Shown here one piece after another: positions 1-6,321 of a stretch of DNA of 8,824 bases (position 1 is its first letter; every line of letters starts with the position of its first letter). Below the pieces are notes generated by a model. It worked only from the letters and a program-made list of their open reading frames with translations. It was not told the DNA's origin and did no database searches. The translations under genes and the position numbers were made by a program. The stretch is from an uncultured Eubacteriales bacterium (GTDB lineage: Bacteria > Bacillota > Clostridia > Oscillospirales > CAG-382). The stretch spans positions 1 through 8,824 of the forward strand of contig CAKSEL010000024.1 in the NCBI GenBank assembly GCA_934446675.1. The letters run 5' to 3'.

Positions 1-2
1 TT

Positions 3-1316
3 GTGCGTAGCCAGTATTCATTAGGGCTATGCCCGAAACTGAAATACCCCCCGTTTTACGGGGGGATGTTTATTCTGATATCGAGAAATATAGACGAACA
101 GAAAAAGTCAGAGCTTGAATATCAGGAAAAACTTAAAAGGACAACAGAGAAAGCTGTGCGCGCGAACAACGCAAAGACGGATTTTCTGCGCAGAATGAGC
201 CATGATATAAGAACGCCGATAAACGTAATTATGGGCATGGTTGCGATAGGAAACAAATATCCGAGCGACGCGGAAAAACAGCGTTACTGCCGCGAAAAGA
301 TTCAGTTGGCGTCGTCTATGCTGTTGGAGCTTGTAAATGACGTGCTTTTTATAAATAAGGTGGATTCGGGAGGAATCGAGCTTGAAAGTAAGCCGTTCGA
401 TCTGCGCGATATAATTGCCGAGGTCAATACGCTTACCGAGGTACAGGCTAATCAAAAGGGCGTTAAATATGAAATAGAGTGCTTTTCGGCAGAACAGTGC
501 AGGTTTTTTGGCAGTCCGCTGCATTTGAGACAGATACTTATGAATATCTCGACAAATGCCGTAAAGTATACTCCGTCCGGCGGCTGTGTTTCGGTGCTGT
601 GCCGTGAAATTGGCAAAAAAGACGGCAAATGCGTCTTTGAGTTTGTATGCCGCGATAACGGAATAGGCATGAGCCAAGAATTTCAGAAACGTATGTTTGA
701 GCCGTTCGTACAGGAGAATAACAGCGCCGGTAAAAACGGATTTTCCGGCATAGGACTGGGACTTGCGATAGTAAAGAAGCTTACGGATAAAATGGGCGGC
801 AGCATTTCTGTGCGCAGCGAGAAGGGAAAGGGCAGCGAGTTTACCGTAAGAATACCTCTTTTGCCGGATACAGGCGAAAGTGCAGAACCTGTCATAACGC
901 CTGTGTCTCTTGACGGCATTAAGATTCTTGTTGCCGAGGATAACGAGCTTAATATGGAGATTGCGAAATTCACACTCGGCGAAAAGGGCGCACTGGTAAT
1001 AACGGCGTCGGACGGAAAACAGGCGCTTGAAATGTGGGAAAAATCTGCGCCGTATGATACGGACGTTATACTCTTAGACCTTATGATGCCGGTGATGGAC
1101 GGATATGAGACCGCAAAGCGTATACGCAAAAGCACGCGTCCCGACGCTGCCGACGTTCCGATAATAGCAATGTCCGCAAACGCGTTTGAGGAGGACGTAA
1201 AACGCAGTATTGGCGCAGGTATGAACGCGCACATTGCAAAGCCTTTTGACGCAAATAAGCTTGCAAAGATAATACAGGACTGCATAAATAACAGAAACGA
1301 GGTCACGGGAAAATGA
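3..1316 (+). CDS. Hybrid sensor histidine kinase/response regulator, 5' truncated by window edge
   Basis: This is a cytoplasmic phosphorelay protein: it autophosphorylates a histidine and passes the phosphate to its own receiver domain. About 437 residues are visible. A coiled linker (about 31-55) leads into a HisKA dimerisation domain with the H-box MSHDIRTP (His67). The HATPase domain shows the N-box NISTN (181-185), G1 box DNGIGM (218-223), FEPF (232-235) and G2 box GIGLGL (249-254). A receiver domain follows at about 306-428, with acidic pair E312/D313, phosphoacceptor D359 (in LLDLMMP), S391 and K413. The frame is open to the window start, so the GTG at 3 is not a supported start. Family members usually carry PAS or membrane sensor domains upstream; residues 1-21 do not resemble a PAS end, and the protein looks familiar only from about FILISRNIDEQ onward. 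It overlaps the Hpt gene by 4 bases (ATGA), implying translational coupling. The kinase call is secure; the signal sensed is unknown. Confidence 0.93.
   Translation: MRSQYSLGLCPKLKYPPFYGGMFILISRNIDEQKKSELEYQEKLKRTTEKAVRANNAKTDFLRRMSHDIRTPINVIMGMVAIGNKYPSDAEKQRYCREKIQLASSMLLELVNDVLFINKVDSGGIELESKPFDLRDIIAEVNTLTEVQANQKGVKYEIECFSAEQCRFFGSPLHLRQILMNISTNAVKYTPSGGCVSVLCREIGKKDGKCVFEFVCRDNGIGMSQEFQKRMFEPFVQENNSAGKNGFSGIGLGLAIVKKLTDKMGGSISVRSEKGKGSEFTVRIPLLPDTGESAEPVITPVSLDGIKILVAEDNELNMEIAKFTLGEKGALVITASDGKQALEMWEKSAPYDTDVILLDLMMPVMDGYETAKRIRKSTRPDAADVPIIAMSANAFEEDVKRSIGAGMNAHIAKPFDANKLAKIIQDCINNRNEVTGK
47..65. repeat. Perfect 8-bp hairpin with C6/G6 arms inside the kinase 5' region
   Basis: CCCCCCGT (47-54) and ACGGGGGG (58-65) pair perfectly around a TTT loop. 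It lies exactly where the reading frame changes from unrecognisable sequence to a normal kinase linker, immediately before an in-frame ATG at 66. There is no T-tract after it, so it is not a typical terminator. Six-base C and G runs are also places where reads or assemblies slip. Confidence 0.6.
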
Positions 1317-1657
1317 GACTTGAAGAATTTTACGGGCTTTCCGGCGGAGATTTCGGTGATGTGATGAACAGGCTCGGAAACACGGAAATGATAGAGAAAT
1401 TTGTAAAGAAATTCGCACTTGACGACAGCTTTGAAAGACTGGAAAAGGGACTTTGCGAAAATGACGTGAAAGAGGCGTTCAGAGCCGCTCATACGTTAAA
1501 GGGCATCTGCTTAAATCTCGGATTCGGAAATCTTTATAAGCCTGTTTACGAAATTACCGAGCTTTTGAGAGCGGAGAATATCGAGTCGGCAAAATCGGTG
1601 TTCCCGGAGGTTGAAAAGAGCTACAATAGGCTTATTACGCTTGTCGGAAAGCTGTAA
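1313..1657 (+). CDS. Hpt (histidine phosphotransfer) domain protein
   Basis: This small cytoplasmic phosphotransfer protein would accept phosphate from the receiver domain of the hybrid kinase just upstream and pass it to another receiver. Its 114 residues are the size of a stand-alone Hpt domain. The signature AAHTLKGICLNLG is at 58-70, with His60 as the expected phosphorylated residue and the conserved K63/G64 after it. The rest is predicted to be mostly helical, as expected for a four-helix bundle. The start ATG (1313-1315) overlaps the kinase stop TGA (1314-1316), and a GAGG about 10 bases upstream (1299-1302) can serve as ribosome binding site. No DNA-binding output regulator follows, so the final phosphate acceptor must lie elsewhere or upstream of the window. 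In many hybrid kinases this domain is fused at the C terminus; here it is a separate coupled gene. Confidence 0.93.
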   Translation: MRLEEFYGLSGGDFGDVMNRLGNTEMIEKFVKKFALDDSFERLEKGLCENDVKEAFRAAHTLKGICLNLGFGNLYKPVYEITELLRAENIESAKSVFPEVEKSYNRLITLVGKL

Positions 1658-1680
1658 ACGGGACAGTAAATACAGGATTT

Positions 1681-1704
1681 AACGCTGTGAAAACGGCGTT
1701 TTTT
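1681..1704 (+). terminator. Rho-independent terminator of the kinase-Hpt operon
   Basis: AACGCTGT (1681-1688) pairs with ACGGCGTT (1693-1700) in an 8-bp stem with one G-T wobble, closed by a GAAA tetraloop. The stem end runs into TTTTTT (1699-1704). It lies 24 bases after the Hpt stop codon, the expected place for operon termination. Confidence 0.88.
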
Positions 1705-1716
1705 CTTTGCAGATAT

Positions 1717-1754
1717 AAAAAAGGACACACGCGATGTGTTTTTCGGGTATGTCC
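1717..1754 (-). terminator. Probable terminator of the beta-helix gene (minus strand)
   Basis: Read on the minus strand, GGACA (1754-1750) pairs with TGTCC (1727-1723), with a small inner CAC/GTG helix possible. The hairpin is followed directly by TTTTTT (1722-1717). It faces the plus-strand terminator at 1681-1704, making a convergent pair. The outer stem is only 5 bp, so the call is moderate. It lies about 110 bases beyond the distal stop codon at 1865-1867. Confidence 0.55.
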
Positions 1755-1864
1755 CATGCTGTATTTCTACGCTTTTAATTTCCGGACGGTCTGTATTCTG
1801 AAATTTTTGCTGTCACGGCGTACGGAACGTTTTTTGCTTTGCAGCCAAAAGAATTTTTACGGCG

Positions 1865-2422
1865 TTAAAGCTTTTGTCCGAAACCGGGTAAGCCGTTCTG
1901 CGTACCCTGAAAACCTCCGTTGAATGCCGGTGCGTTCATGCCGGCGCCGGGATTGTTCTTGCCGAAATCCTGCATATTGTTTCCCATACCGGGAATATTT
2001 GCGCCGAATCCCCGAAAACTGCCGCCGAAATCCGGTAAACCGTTTCCGAAATCAGGTGCATTGCCGAAACCGGGCTTGCCGCCGATGTCAGAATCCGGAA
2101 GATCATCTTTACCGTCCGGAATATTTCCGTCAGTACCGTTTCCGGAGTTGTTGTCCGAGCCGGGCTTTGAAAAGTCTCCTGCCGGTACTTTCTGTGAAGA
2201 GCCGCCGTTCTGAGCCGATTGTGAAACCGAAGTTTCGCCGAGAACGGTGTCGCCGCATTTGAGCGTGTATGTTTCGCTGTCGGAAAGGTCGCCTGCCGAA
2301 TAAAATACATAGTTTGCGTTTCTGACTGCCGACGCGGTTTTAAGTACGTTTCCGCTGCTGTCGGTAATTGTGAGCGTATCGCCGTTTGATATGCTTATTC
2401 CGTTCTGCGCGCCGTTTTCATT
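1865..2422 (-). pseudogene. In-frame C-terminal continuation of the beta-helix protein, cut off by a TAA
   Basis: Translating past the TAA at 2425-2423 in the same frame gives 185 uninterrupted codons ending at a TAA at 1867-1865. The segment begins NENGAQNGISISNGDTLTI and continues with a short beta-rich stretch (DSSGNVLK, YVFYSAGDLSDSETYTLKCG). This resembles the small C-terminal module that, from memory, follows the beta-helix in related proteins. A low-complexity G/F/N/P tail with many FG and PGFG steps ends it (for example GKPGFGNAPDFGNG, ending GFGQKL). Codon and residue style match the upstream gene, so it once formed, or still forms, one 672-residue protein. The ATG just after the stop is in another frame and closes quickly, and the first in-frame Met codons lie deep in the tail, so independent translation is unlikely. 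Confidence 0.8.
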
Positions 2423-3883
2423 TTAACCGGGAGCGATTTCTGCACCGCCGTTAATGCCGGGAGCATTTGCAGACGGAGTGCTGCCTGTGCCGTTTTCGGG
2501 AGGAGTCATGCCGAAACGGTTGTCAGAACCCATGCCGCCGCGGAAATTGCCGGGGTTATTGCCGTTCTGTGCGCCGTCGGATTCGGGCGGGTTTGATGAA
2601 GGCTGCACCGGACCGGGAATACTGTTTTCTGCGTTGTCACGGTTTTCGCCGTTTGCCGCATTTTGATTCATACCGCCGTTTACGGTATCCGTACCGCCTC
2701 TCATGCCGCCGCGGTCGTCACGGTTGTTTGAGAAGTTTCCGCCCTGTCCCATAGCTCCTCTTGCACCGGCACCGAACGAAATAAAGTTCTGCGAACCCGA
2801 TACGGGATTCTGAGCCATTCCGGAGTTGCCGACGGCAAGTACTTCGCCGCCTGTTATAGTGAATGTGCCGTCGCTGTCAAGCGGAGAATTTGCACCGGAG
2901 CTTGTCGAGAATATTTCAAGATCTCCGCCGTGGATAGTAAGCGTGCCGTTTGAATCTATGCCGTCGCCGTTCTCTGCGTCAACGTAAATGTTTCCGCCGT
3001 ATATGTCGAGAGTAAAGGCGTATCCCGAAAGATCGGAGTTTGCTGCGTTTATGCCGTCGTCGTCGGAGTGTATTTCAATGTCACCGGAATAGATTTTTAT
3101 GTTTGCGCCTTCAAGTCCCTCGTAGCAGCTTTCGATGATGATTTCGGGACTTTCCGCACCGTCCTCGCTTCCGATAATGAGGTCGTAATCGCTGTGCAGG
3201 GCGTCGTCCGCAGCATCTATCTTAAGTGTGCCGCTCTTTACGGTGAGAGTGCTCTGCGCGTTTACTGCGTCGTTTACGGGCGCGTCAATGTTTATGTTCG
3301 CACCGTCAAAGGTAAGGCTTGCGGTTCCGTCTTCCTCTGTCGATTCGCCGGATTTAATGCCGTTTTTGCCGTTTGCGGTAATGTTTATGGTTCCGCCGCC
3401 GGTTATTACGAAATTCGAGCCGTCCTTGCATTTTATAACGGCATTCTCGGCGTTTTGATTGTCCGGATAACTGTCGTCATTGTTCTCTGCGGCGTCGGAC
3501 AGATTGTTTACGCTGCCGTCTTTCGCATAAAGCGTGACGTCTGTACTCTTGTTAAAGCTTATGGGCGAGGAATCCGAATTGCTTAAAGTCAGACCGTCCA
3601 AAATAAGCACAACGTCTGTTGTTCCTTTCTTTACGGTAATGCTGCCGTCGCTGCAGACCCCGGAAATCTCGTATGTTCCGGCGGAATTTATCGTAAGATC
3701 CGTGCCGGAAATCTTGTAGCCGTCGTAAGCGCCGCTTGTGACAAGGATCTTCTCATCGGAGAAAGAAAACTTTGTCGATGCACCGCTGTTTTCGGCAAAT
3801 ACCGTTGCAAATGACGAAAGCTGCACAGTTAACGCGGCTGCCGTAATAAGACCTGTCAGTTTTCTTAAGTTTTTTGCTTTCAT
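2423..3883 (-). CDS. Secreted Cthe_2159-family carbohydrate-binding beta-helix protein, probably truncated by a nonsense codon
   Basis: This exported protein belongs, by its repeat pattern and neighbours, to the Cthe_2159/DUF4353 family of right-handed parallel beta-helix proteins; the founding Clostridium thermocellum member binds cellulose and acidic sugars. A signal peptide is clear: KNLRK basic end, hydrophobic core (about 10-28), cleavage after TVFA (residue 30). Residues 38-125 hold an N-terminal beta region. From about 155 to 350 come helix coils with recurring GGTINI, GTLKID, GDIEIH, GGNIYVD and GGDLEIF strands, separated by acidic turns (DDALHSD, DDDGINA, GDGIDSN) that could bind calcium. 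After 370 the chain becomes G/N/M-rich. The ATG at 3883 has an AGGAAG about 8 bases upstream. The TAA after residue 486 is in frame with a further 185 codons, so this is probably an incomplete product. It is third in order after the VTC and DUF4956 genes but has its own predicted promoter. Confidence 0.85.
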   Translation of the reverse strand: MKAKNLRKLTGLITAAALTVQLSSFATVFAENSGASTKFSFSDEKILVTSGAYDGYKISGTDLTINSAGTYEISGVCSDGSITVKKGTTDVVLILDGLTLSNSDSSPISFNKSTDVTLYAKDGSVNNLSDAAENNDDSYPDNQNAENAVIKCKDGSNFVITGGGTINITANGKNGIKSGESTEEDGTASLTFDGANINIDAPVNDAVNAQSTLTVKSGTLKIDAADDALHSDYDLIIGSEDGAESPEIIIESCYEGLEGANIKIYSGDIEIHSDDDGINAANSDLSGYAFTLDIYGGNIYVDAENGDGIDSNGTLTIHGGDLEIFSTSSGANSPLDSDGTFTITGGEVLAVGNSGMAQNPVSGSQNFISFGAGARGAMGQGGNFSNNRDDRGGMRGGTDTVNGGMNQNAANGENRDNAENSIPGPVQPSSNPPESDGAQNGNNPGNFRGGMGSDNRFGMTPPENGTGSTPSANAPGINGGAEIAPG

Positions 3884-3903
3884 GAGTTTTTCTTCCTTTC
3901 TTT

Positions 3904-3931
3904 AAAGTCCGTTTTGTTTTTTGCGGACTTT
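3904..3931 (-). promoter_or_regulatory. 5'-UTR stem-loop of the beta-helix gene
   Basis: AAAGTCCG and CGGACTTT form a perfect 8-bp stem (3904-3911 with 3924-3931) around a 12-base A-rich loop on the minus strand. With the -10 hexamer at 3951-3946, transcription would start near 3939. The hairpin would then sit within the first ten or so bases of the mRNA, ending about 20 bases before the start codon and just upstream of the AGGAAG. No T-tract follows on the minus strand, so an mRNA-stabilising or translation-modulating role is more likely than termination. On the plus strand it is followed by TTATTTTAT and could also stop antisense transcripts. Confidence 0.6.
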
Positions 3932-3945
3932 TATTTTATATTTTA

Positions 3946-3977
3946 ATTTTACATACTTTTCTTAAAAAGTTCTGAAA
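3946..3977 (-). promoter_or_regulatory. Predicted response-regulator box and promoter of the beta-helix gene
   Basis: On the minus strand, TTTCAGAA (3977-3970) and TTTAAGAA (3966-3959) are direct repeats with 11-base periodicity. Seven bases follow, then the -10-like hexamer TAAAAT (3951-3946). There is no good -35 hexamer, as expected for an OmpR/PhoB-type activated promoter. The 19 bases 3959-3977 are identical to 5487-5505 upstream of the VTC-like gene. Confidence 0.7.
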
Positions 3978-4008
3978 AAGAGAATGGCTGATTTTAATTT
4001 TCCGCTTT

Positions 4009-4695
4009 TTATTTTAAGTTCAGCGAAGATTCAGAACACAGCATTATGTTGAGATTTCCGTTTCTGCATCTCAGTTCGTTTATAAAATCCCTTTCGTTTT
4101 TGTCCGAATCCATAATAAGCGAGTATTCAATTTCAAACAGAGAGCCGAGATCCGTTGTCTTGACCTTTGTAAGACGGTACTTGCCCGAATATTTCCTCAG
4201 TACCTCGTCAAACGCGCCCTCGTAGTTCAGATTTTCCGGTACTGTTATTTTAAGACGCTTGTAAACGTCCTTCTTTGTGAATAATCCTGTTTTTTCGGAA
4301 ATGATTATAACCGCGCAGAGAATAAGTACAAACAGCGCGCCGTATCCGTAAAGCCCGACTCCTGCGGAAAGTCCCGCGGCAATGGCAAAGAATATAAATC
4401 CTATGTCCGTCGGTTCTCCGGGAGCGCTTCTGAAACGTATTATTGCAAGAGTTCCGGCAAGGCTGAACGCTTTTGCTATGTTGCTGCCGATAAACAGTAT
4501 TATGACCGAGAGTATGCACGGCAGCATGAGAAGTGAGGCGGCAAGGCTTTTCTGATAATTCTCCTTTTGCACGGCGTAATATGTAAATGCTACCGCAAGT
4601 CCGAAAACAACCGCCGCAAGCATTGTGACTATGACCGAGCTTACCGTCATGTCCGATGAGGTGTCTGAAAGAACACTGTTGAAAAAATCTGTCAT
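4009..4695 (-). CDS. DUF4956 membrane protein, partner of the VTC-like polymerase
   Basis: An integral membrane protein of 228 residues. Hydrophobic segments lie at about 21-41, 50-72, 98-113 and 117-132. Between the second and third is the conserved stretch LAIIRFRSAPGEPTDIGF (about 84-101), with the two arginines and P-x-D typical of DUF4956; the helix that follows is FFAIAAGLSAG. A soluble C-terminal domain of about 90 residues follows. The start at 4695 is preferred because AGGAG (4709-4705) is 9 bases upstream; the in-frame ATG at 4704 touches that site and would be too close. The VTC-like stop TAG overlaps the ribosome binding site, so the two genes are tightly coupled. In eukaryotes the VTC catalytic domain is tied to a membrane part that moves polyphosphate across the membrane. 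By analogy this protein may anchor or transport the product, but its biochemistry is not established. Confidence 0.88.
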   Translation of the reverse strand: MTDFFNSVLSDTSSDMTVSSVIVTMLAAVVFGLAVAFTYYAVQKENYQKSLAASLLMLPCILSVIILFIGSNIAKAFSLAGTLAIIRFRSAPGEPTDIGFIFFAIAAGLSAGVGLYGYGALFVLILCAVIIISEKTGLFTKKDVYKRLKITVPENLNYEGAFDEVLRKYSGKYRLTKVKTTDLGSLFEIEYSLIMDSDKNERDFINELRCRNGNLNIMLCSESSLNLK

Positions 4696-4707
4696 TTTTA
4701 TCATCTC

Positions 4708-5424
4708 CTATATTGCTTTTAATTTTAAGTTTCTGAATTCCGTGCCGTATTTTGAAAAGCTTGTGCGTACAAGTCCGGTTTCTGAAAGCATACGGCACAG
4801 CCACAGCGGCTTTGCGAGCGATGTCTTTATTTCCATCAAGTACATGCCGCGATTTAAAAGCTGTTCTCCGTAATCGCCGTTTTCAAGTCCGAGTTCGGTT
4901 CTTCTCGTGCGTATGTTTGAGTCAAAGGATATTCTGAGTTCGCCGTCGTGCTTTTCAAAATATGCAACTCTGTCGTATGCTATGTAAAGCTTGGGTTTAA
5001 GCTCATAAAGGCTGAGAAAATAGGATATTTCGTGAAGCACCTGACTGTTCATGTAATCGCTGTAAGACGGCTCGGTGCCGGTGCGTAAAAATTCGTATGC
5101 TTCGCCGAGTATGAGTGCGGTTCTGCGCTTGTTGACAATGCCGCCGTATTTTTTCTTTATTTCGAGAAATACTTTTGTCTGCATATCGGGGACTCCGTAG
5201 GCACGCAGCCGCAGTTTTTCCTTGTACAGCGGCGACGAGAGGGAATTTCTTATAAGAAAATCGTCGTCTGTGTCGTAATATATGTTGGTTATGGAGTAGG
5301 GAAGCAGGTTTTTGTTGTACGCGTCGGGTATCATGTGCTTTTCGAGTACGCCGCTTATTTTCCGATAGGCTTTTTCGTCAATAAGATACTTGTGCTCGTT
5401 TCTGTTGAAAACTTCGAGTGCCAT
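4708..5424 (-). CDS. VTC domain (TTM-fold) polyphosphate polymerase-like protein
   Basis: A cytoplasmic enzyme of 238 residues in the VTC4/triphosphate tunnel metalloenzyme superfamily; VTC4 polymerises polyphosphate from nucleoside triphosphate. The family's charged tunnel residues are visible: N-terminal RNEHKY (8-13, E10 and K12), YYD (49-51), KEKLRLRAYG (68-77), FLEIKKK (86-92), KRR (99-101), YDR (150-152), FDSNIRTRR (167-175), MEIK (197-200, E198 for metal and K200) and SKYG (224-227). Everything the catalytic domain needs seems present, but there is no SPX or membrane part; the DUF4956 neighbour may supply the latter. The frame stays open far upstream, but MALEVFNRNEHKY is the right start: ATG 5424 has GGAGG at 5437-5433 and this is where family similarity begins. 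It is first in the minus-strand operon. Polyphosphate synthesis is inferred from the family; another phosphotransfer or nucleotide use is possible. Confidence 0.88.
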   Translation of the reverse strand: MALEVFNRNEHKYLIDEKAYRKISGVLEKHMIPDAYNKNLLPYSITNIYYDTDDDFLIRNSLSSPLYKEKLRLRAYGVPDMQTKVFLEIKKKYGGIVNKRRTALILGEAYEFLRTGTEPSYSDYMNSQVLHEISYFLSLYELKPKLYIAYDRVAYFEKHDGELRISFDSNIRTRRTELGLENGDYGEQLLNRGMYLMEIKTSLAKPLWLCRMLSETGLVRTSFSKYGTEFRNLKLKAI

Positions 5425-5473
5425 TTTTCGTTCCTCCTTGTTTTGTATTTTTGCTTTTCCCTTTATGCCTTTA

Positions 5474-5505
5474 AGTATACGGATAGTTCTTAAAAAGTTC
5501 TGAAA
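5474..5505 (-). promoter_or_regulatory. Predicted response-regulator box and promoter of the VTC-DUF4956 operon
   Basis: On the minus strand, TTTCAGAA (5505-5498) and TTTAAGAA (5494-5487) repeat at 11-base spacing. Seven bases follow, then TATACT (5479-5474) as -10. Spacing and box sequence match the promoter at 3946-3977 exactly. The start point would be near 5467, giving a leader of about 43 bases before the VTC-like ATG. Confidence 0.72.
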
Positions 5506-5508
5506 GAT

Positions 5509-5571
5509 TTTCAGTTTATTTTCAGATGTTTGTGTTAAAGTATGGAAAACAGATAAACAGTGTGGTAAAAT
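5509..5571 (+). promoter_or_regulatory. Divergent box pair and promoter of the two-component operon
   Basis: TTTCAGTT (5509-5516) and TTTCAGAT (5520-5527) form a second pair of 11-base-spaced units pointing toward the response regulator, back to back with the minus-strand box. At the same 7-base offset only a poor -10 (TTAAAG, 5535-5540) is found. A better constitutive candidate lies downstream: TGGAAA (5543-5548), 17 bases, and an extended -10 TGGTAAAAT (5563-5571). Weak autoregulation on top of basal transcription is plausible. Confidence 0.5.
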
Positions 5572-5634
5572 GTAACCGATAAAACAATTTGTCGCTGTTT
5601 GCTTTTTATATATTGATATTTTGGCGGTGTAAGA

Positions 5635-6321
5635 ATGAAAATACTTGTTGTTGAAGACGAAAAACTTATATCCGACGCGGTATGCAAGCTGCTGTCGGAC
5701 GCAGGATACTTTACCGACGCGGTATACGACGGAGAGGACGCGCTTTATTATATTGAAAATGAAAAATACGACCTTGTGATACTCGATATAATGCTGCCTC
5801 TGCTGGACGGAACAAAGGTGCTTGCTAAGATGCGCGCTTGGGGCAACGGAACGCCGGTACTTATGCTTACGGCGAAGAATACGGTACCCGATAAGGTTCT
5901 CGGACTTAATACCGGAGCCGACGACTATATGACAAAGCCTTTCGACTCGTCGGAGCTTATCGCAAGGGTAAACGCGCTTACGCGAAGAACCGGAAAGCTC
6001 ATGATGGGAAGCATGGAATACGGCGATCTCAGACTTGATCTTAACAGCGCCGTGCTTTTTTGCGGGCAAAACTCAATTCAGCTTACAAAAAAAGAGTTTG
6101 AGGTGCTCAAAGCACTGTTTGCAAACGCTGAAATGACGCTTACCAAGGAAAGCCTTATCGTAAATATATGGGGTTCGGATTCGGATACGACGGAAAATAA
6201 CGTAGAGGCGTATATATCTTTTATCAGAAAAAAGATAAAGTATCTCGGCTCTTGCGTTTCGGTAAAGAATATTCAGTCCGTCGGATACAGGCTTGAATTT
6301 GCGGAGGACAAAAAGTCATGA
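5635..6321 (+). CDS. OmpR/PhoB-family response regulator
   Basis: A cytoplasmic DNA-binding regulator of 228 residues, the normal family length. The receiver domain (1-120) has acidic pair E7/D8, phosphoacceptor D51 (in VILDIMLPLLDG), T79 (MLTA) and K101 (MTKPFD). The winged-helix domain (about 126-222) has the family features LTKKEFEVL (150-158), the ENNVEAYISFIRKK recognition-helix region (187-200) and VGYRL (216-220). The start ATG follows a weak GGCGGTG site. Its stop overlaps the start of the histidine kinase by 4 bases (ATGA), so the pair is co-translated. It is divergent from the VTC-DUF4956-beta-helix cluster and shares a 210-base intergenic region carrying back-to-back 11-base-spaced repeats. 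An identical box precedes the beta-helix gene. The inference is that it activates this cluster and possibly itself. Confidence 0.95.
   Translation: MKILVVEDEKLISDAVCKLLSDAGYFTDAVYDGEDALYYIENEKYDLVILDIMLPLLDGTKVLAKMRAWGNGTPVLMLTAKNTVPDKVLGLNTGADDYMTKPFDSSELIARVNALTRRTGKLMMGSMEYGDLRLDLNSAVLFCGQNSIQLTKKEFEVLKALFANAEMTLTKESLIVNIWGSDSDTTENNVEAYISFIRKKIKYLGSCVSVKNIQSVGYRLEFAEDKKS

Noticed and set aside
683..1492. Minus-strand 269-codon frame opposite the hybrid kinase
   Set aside because: It is antisense to clear HATPase, receiver and Hpt domains and shows no recognisable domain.
1687..2310. Open frames on both strands over the convergent terminators and the distal beta-helix tail
   Set aside because: They overlap terminators or lie in the wrong frame relative to the beta-helix continuation; composition is arginine/proline-rich and artefact-like.
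2423..2425. Recoding of the internal TAA as an amino acid
   Set aside because: Selenocysteine uses TGA and pyrrolysine TAG, and TAA ends normal genes nearby. No stem-loop or slippery signal was evident, so mutation or error is simpler.
2454..3586. Several plus-strand open frames opposite the beta-helix gene
   Set aside because: They are shadows of the repetitive GC-biased coding sequence, with no domain-like sequence or ribosome binding site.
5425..6069. Upstream extension of the VTC-like reading frame
   Set aside because: It runs through the divergent promoter region and antisense to the response regulator. The strong GGAGG and family similarity place the start at 5424.
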